64,000 nt of DNA. Origin: Adiantum capillus-veneris. Lineage: Eukaryota > Streptophyta > Polypodiopsida > Polypodiales > Pteridaceae. Below the pieces are notes generated by a model, which was given only the letters and a program-made list of their open reading frames with translations, ran no database searches and was not told where the DNA came from. The stretch covers positions 4,123,501 through 4,187,500 of the forward strand of contig CM043968.1 in assembly GCA_014529385.2 (NCBI GenBank). Reading direction: 5' to 3'. Positions 59,831 to 64,000 of the stretch are shown here, in pieces. Made by a program: the position numbers and the translations under genes. How positions within the stretch are numbered: position 1 is the first letter of the stretch; each line of letters begins with the position of its first letter.

Positions 59831-60629
59831 CTATGTTGTGACACCCCCTGTCCCCCAATCAATAGTGCATTTGGTGGCTATCATCCATGTGCATCCTAGG
59901 TTTATATTACCCTCTATAGTTCCAACAGGCATGACTAAAAAGTCTTGAGCTACAACCCCATTGTCATAACTGATAGAAGTGTGCCAGATTTCAAAAACCG
60001 CAATTTTTTTCTTGTTGGCACCCTTGACTTGGATACTACTCTCAGATAGAGGTGGCTTCCCTAACTGACACCACACCCCATATGATAGCAGATTATATTT
60101 AGCACCCGTGTCCAATAAGGTATTATATAGCACTTTTTCATAGGCGTTGTTTAGCTCAATAGGGTATCGTAGAGGTGTGTTAGAGTCCAACCAATCCTTG
60201 TCTGTTTCAATGTGGAATGCATGTGTAACTCCAAGGTTAGCCTCTCGTTGGCATCTTATGCGTTGTTGTCGCTCCTTAGCCTCAGCTTGAGCTTGTATCT
60301 TCTTCAATTTTGTTTGTGCCTTGGCTACCTTTTTTTTACGGATGGCACGTAGCTCCTCTTGGCTTAAAGGATCATAGTATCTTTTAAATTTTCTCCCATT
60401 GAGGAATCCAATGGTTTTAGCTCTATCAAGATTCTCCACATGAGTGGTTCCTTGTGGGGTGGGTGATATCACATACTCTATATGGTCCTTTTCTCGCATA
60501 TTTCAACTTTTTCTTTTCGTTACGCACTCCATACATAAGGACTTTATCACCAACATTGATATCTTTGTTCTTCAGATGACGATCAAACCATTTCTTCCTC
60601 CTATCTTTCTCCACAAGTGCATTTTGCAC
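59831..60629 (-). pseudogene. Gypsy integrase C-terminus fused to a retropepsin-like domain
   Basis: The integrase end is recognisable (KWFDRHLKNKDINVGDKVL, then GPY) in frame 60629-60426. After one frame change it continues in a 222-codon frame with HVENLDRAKTIGFLNGRKFK as the usual end of the GPY/F module. The same open frame runs through a basic, possibly coiled stretch (residues 50-85) to LLDTGAKYNLLS (DTGA at 130-133) and INLGCTW (199-205). Together these form the pattern of an aspartic protease (D-T-G flap, then hydrophobic-hydrophobic-G). Ty3/Gypsy normally has protease before RT, so this position is unusual. Confidence 0.7.
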
Positions 60630-60991
60630 AGCTAATTGCCTCTCTTCATCTAGACTTTCAAGGATATATAATTGCTCAACTAAGGGGTTACCATCCCAAC
60701 CTTCTTGAGAAGCTACTCAAAGACTAGGAATGACAAACTCCCATGGCATAACTGCTTCTTGGCCATACACCATTTTAAACGGTGCACAATTAATGGCAAC
60801 TTTGTACGTAGTACGATAAGCCCATAAAGCTAAAGTCAGCTTTAAATCTCAATTTGTGCGATGATCTTCCACCATTTTGGTCAAGATAGAGATTAAGGTC
60901 TTGTTGGTGCTCTCAGCTTGGCCATTTGCTTGTGGATAATAAGGTGTGGACTTATAGTGAGCTATCATAAAGTTGGTAGTGAGTTCTTATA

Positions 60992-61537
60992 TTACTCCAT
61001 TATGAAATGAGTACCATTGTCACTCACAATCTCAAAGGGACAACCAAGTCTTGTAATAATGTTTTCAAAGAGAAACTTGGCAGTTGACCTCGCATCAGCC
61101 TTACATGTCGCCCTGGCTTCCGCCCACTTTGTCACATAGTCAGTGGCAACGATAATATATCGAGATTGAGTGCTACGAGCTACCGAACTAATTGGGCCTA
61201 CAAAGTCCAAACCCCATTTTTCAAATGGTTGAGTCACTTTAACAGGATGTAAGGGTATCTTATCCTTTCGTTGTGTGATCTTGTAGCGTTGGCATTCATC
61301 ACATCCTTTTGCAAAAAGTGATGCATCCTTGAATAAGGTAGGCCACCAATAGCCTGATTGCAACACCTTTCTAGCTGTTAGTTCCCCTGAGAAATGTCCT
61401 CCGGCTATACCCATGTGGGCTTCTTGCATTATGTATAAATACCCATCTTCACGGGCACAACATCTAAGAATATCATCCTTCCCTAGCCTATAGAGAGTTC
61501 CTGCAATGAGAGAGTAAGGTTCACATTCTTTTAACAA
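60992..61537 (-). pseudogene. Gypsy integrase (zinc-binding and core)
   Basis: A 181-codon frame with the HHCC zinc module (AHMGIAGGHFSGEL ... CDECQRYK), first core Asp in WGLDFVGPI and second in SDNGTHF. The frame then breaks, and the part with the third acidic residue is in other frames (60.65-60.98 kb). Integrase would insert cDNA; this copy cannot. Confidence 0.9.
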
Positions 61538-61592
61538 TTTTTGAGCTATGTCTTTACGAAGCTCTTCTCACTCCATTCAGGTATAGTTTTGA

Positions 61593-62377
61593 CTAGGAAT
61601 AGAGAAGTATCGAGCAACTCATCATCGACTCTAGTAGGGGCTTCACCATTGGGTATGCGAGACAAATGATCCACCTGACATGTCTTTTACCAGGTCTCAC
61701 CACAATGACAAAATCAAACTCAAAGAGAATTAACAACCATCGTGTAATTCTTCCCGTGGAACAAGGTTTATTTACTAGATACAATAAGTCTTGATGATCA
61801 ACATAGAAAACAAACTTGTTGGCCAGAAGGTAGTAGCAAAATTTATTCACTGCATAAATCATACTTGAACCCTCTCACTCTGTAGTGGTGTAGTTTCTCT
61901 CGGCATCATTCAAATGACGACTTGCAAAGCTAATGGGGTAGTCCAGTTTATATTCTCCTAGTTGAGCTAGAACACCCAATAGCAAAGTTCAATGCATCAA
62001 TATGCACATGGAAAATTACATTCCAATCGGGCACTTGTAGAATAGGAGCGCTAGTCAAGGTCTTTTTCAATGACTCATAAGCATGGTCACACTCCACGGT
62101 CCAGTGGAACTCAATAAAAAGCTTGTACAAAGGACGAGCTATCTCGGCAAAGTTTAAAATAAACCGTCAGTAATAACCAACATGGCCCATGAACCTTTGA
62201 ACTCCTTTATAGTTTGTAGGTGGTGGCAATTAAGCAATGGCTTTAATTTTGCTCTCATTTGTGGAAATCTCATTTTTGGACACTATATGCCCTAAAATGA
62301 CTCCATGTTTAACCCAAAATTGGCATTTGAAAGGGTTTTAAGGAGATGCGATATAATTTGCACTTCTCAAACACTTT
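61593..62377 (-). pseudogene. Gypsy RT C-terminus and RNase H, broken
   Basis: The frame 62130-61948 reads AYESLKKTLTSAPILQVPDW and FHVHIDALNFAIG, the start of RNase H. The frame 61862-61593 reads YAVNKFCYYLLANKFVFYVD and PCSTGRITRW. Stops separate the blocks. Confidence 0.88.
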
Positions 62378-63490
62378 TCATAAGCATGATAGATGTTCTT
62401 TCCTAGAGGAATAAACACAAAGGTCATCTAAGAAAGCTTCACAAAACTCCCTCAAGTATTCTCTAAAAGCAGTGTTTATTAATCTTTGAAAGGTAGCAGG
62501 GGCATTGGTTAAGCCAAAAGCCATAACACAAAATGCGAACACTCCAAATTTGGTTATAAAGATTGTTTTAGCTTGGTCCTCCAACGCAATTGTGGTTTGA
62601 TTGTAGCCAGAGTACCCATCTAAAAAGCTATAAGCTTCCTTCTTTGCAAATATTTCAAGCACATGCTCTGAATATGGCAAGGGATAATGGTCCCTCCTAG
62701 TGGCGGCATTGACCTTCTTGAGATCCATGCACACTGTGAGTTTCACATTCTTTTTTGGTACAATCACTATTGGAGACACCCATTCTGAGTGCTCAATAGG
62801 GTGTATGAATCCGCATTTCACAAGATTTTCAATCTCTTCTTGAACAATTTTTTCATATTTAGGATTCATTGGGTAGGGTCGTTGCTGAACTGGTTTAGCC
62901 ATGCTATTCGTGGGGATTTTGTGTTGCACCACGAGAGGTGGAACACCTTTCATATCATGATATATCCAGGCAAATATATCCCTGAATTCCTTGAGAAGTT
63001 CTTTAAGTACACATTCCTCAGTCTCTGTCAAATCTTGGGCAATGAAAACAGGTTTGGACTCTTCTTTTGGGTCTGCTAACTCTATTTCCTTAACTATTGT
63101 TGGACCGTCATAGACTCCATCGCTCCCATCGATAGGTTTTCTTTGAGCCTTTGTATACACAACCTTACGTTCCTCTGTGGTATAGGATTTGAAATGTTTG
63201 GGCGCAGGGTGTAAGTTTGTGGGGTCCTGTTGTTCTGTGGACTGCGATTTCACTTCCGATTTCTTTTGTTGTTGAGCTAACTCTTGATTTTGTCGTCTCC
63301 TTATGGTACGGCTTAACTTTGGCTTCTCTGTAGCATCTAGTTGTACGATGTCAATGGGTTGTGGACTACACCACATAACGCTTTGAAGGTATTCACCCCA
63401 GTTATCTACCAACTTCCGATGAGCATCACATGCCCCTATATAATTAAGCCATTCCGCGATAGATTTCTTTTCATTACTTCTAGCACGCAC
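62378..63490 (-). pseudogene. Gypsy reverse transcriptase with N-terminal linker, 370 codons
   Basis: An open frame. Residues 1-180 are a charged linker without protease motifs. RT follows: QQRPYPMNPKYEKIVQEEI, WVSPIVIVPKKNVKLTVCMD, FLDGYSGYNQ, FGVFAFCVMAFGLTNAPATF and the catalytic FLDD near the end (usual YLDD/FVDD). The real start is probably upstream, as an earlier in-frame stop lies just before (about 63497). Linker and RT are better preserved than the downstream domains. Confidence 0.92.
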
Positions 63491-63684
63491 ATTTGCTCAA
63501 TATCGTTGCCTCTTATATCTCTTACTCTTCTTGTCTAATTTTTTATTACGACTGATCTCTAGTGAAGAGTCACTAGATGAATCGCTTCTTGTGTCTTCTG
63601 CTCCCTTAAATAGATTGTCATCTGGGGTACCACTGGGCCCTGAATGGTTTGTCCCCACATTTTCACTAAGATTTAACTCAATTC

Positions 63685-64000
63685 ATGCATATCATGGTTG
63701 ATCAAGAAGAAACCTATTGTGGCCACTTCCAATTGTGAGGTTGAGTAAGGCAGTCTTCAGAGCTACGATTGAGTGTGTATGGCTCAGACACCTTATGGCT
63801 GATTTGGGTGTTGGACAGGACACTGCCAACACTATCTACACTGACAATCAGAGTGCATTGTCAGTTGCAAGAAACACAATTTTTCATGCTCTCACAAAGC
63901 ACATTGAGGTGAATTACCACTATGTCAGGGAGAGGCTCTCAGCACAAGAGATCAGCTTGGCTTATGTGCCAACATAAGACAACCTCACAGATCTTTTCAC
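63685..64000 (+). pseudogene. Copia RNase H fragment at window end
   Basis: The frame 63717-63977 reads ATIECVWLRHLMADLGVGQD and TKHIEVNYHYVRERLSAQEI, the end of Copia RNase H. It matches 29560-29850 closely in DNA, so it is the same family. The left break at about 63685 falls within the homologous CATGCATATCATGG. It continues past the window. Confidence 0.9.

Larger units (their letters stand above)
57240..63670 (-). mobile_element. Ty3/Gypsy retrotransposon, 5'-truncated, degraded
   Basis: On the minus strand, RT, RNase H, integrase, a retropepsin-like domain and a further ORF follow in that order. The 5' side is cut at about 63670 by a Copia fragment, so gag is missing, and LTRs were not identified. 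Three imperfect copies of a GGGAGACTCGAGGTCTCAAATACCAGC-like unit lie at 57715-57820, in its presumed 3' part. Confidence 0.8.

Overview
The window reads as heterochromatin-like, repeat-dense nuclear DNA of a land plant. Spliceosomal introns with clean GTAAGT donors interrupt several transposon genes, and Copia, Gypsy, CACTA, Mutator-like and LINE families are stacked in one another. Long (CT)n, (CA)n and poly-C tracts are frequent. The flavour of the Gypsy, LINE and Mutator-like families makes me think of a fern or another non-seed plant, but this is an impression that only a database search could confirm. I see no conserved single-copy host gene, no tRNA or rRNA gene and no CRISPR array.

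Region 1 (1-23,509). After microsatellites and a degenerate TACTGG minisatellite, a very large Mutator-like element (MULE) appears to run from 1,421 to 23,499. Its ends are about 80-bp terminal inverted repeats (TIRs), flanked by a 10-bp direct repeat (1,411-1,420 and 23,500-23,509). It carries two gene complexes pointing outward from an AT-rich centre (8.93-10.38 kb). On the minus strand is a multi-exon gene whose last exons look like a class-beta (permuted) amino DNA methyltransferase. On the plus strand is a MULE transposase ending in a SWIM zinc finger. The first transposase exon is split by a nearly intact 5.6-kb Copia element (11,488-17,087; 192-bp LTRs; target repeat TTTAC) and by a 3.27-kb solo LTR (17,424-20,688; target repeat TGCTC). 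Removing both leaves one open frame. Both genes carry stops or frameshifts.

Region 2 (23.5-30.2 kb). A 5'-truncated LINE (ORF2 of 918 codons) is followed by the right part of a CACTA-like element (to 28,898), a fragment of protein-primed family-B DNA polymerase, and a 5'-truncated Copia with its 3' LTR.

Region 3 (30.2-42.8 kb). A degraded minus-strand Gypsy is interrupted inside its RNase H region by a 9.0-kb CACTA element (30,220-39,228; TSD GTA) with a TNP2-type transposase gene. That element itself holds a Copia 5' LTR-gag piece. A LINE 3' fragment lies inside the remaining Gypsy remnant.

Region 4 (42.9-53.1 kb). A 4.47-kb minus-strand Copia lacking its integrase is followed by a second LINE with ORF1 and ORF2, broken by indels and poly-C tracts.

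Region 5 (53.1-64 kb). Unrecognised degraded coding sequence and a 246-bp tandem duplication precede a second, truncated copy of the MULE left end with the methyltransferase 3' exons (55,177-56,634). The window ends with a minus-strand Gypsy that has an unusual retropepsin-like domain downstream of its integrase, and a Copia fragment.

The most interesting object is the MULE pairing a SWIM-type transposase with a methyltransferase-like gene. Methylation by the element could in principle affect its own silencing, but both genes are damaged here and function is inference only.
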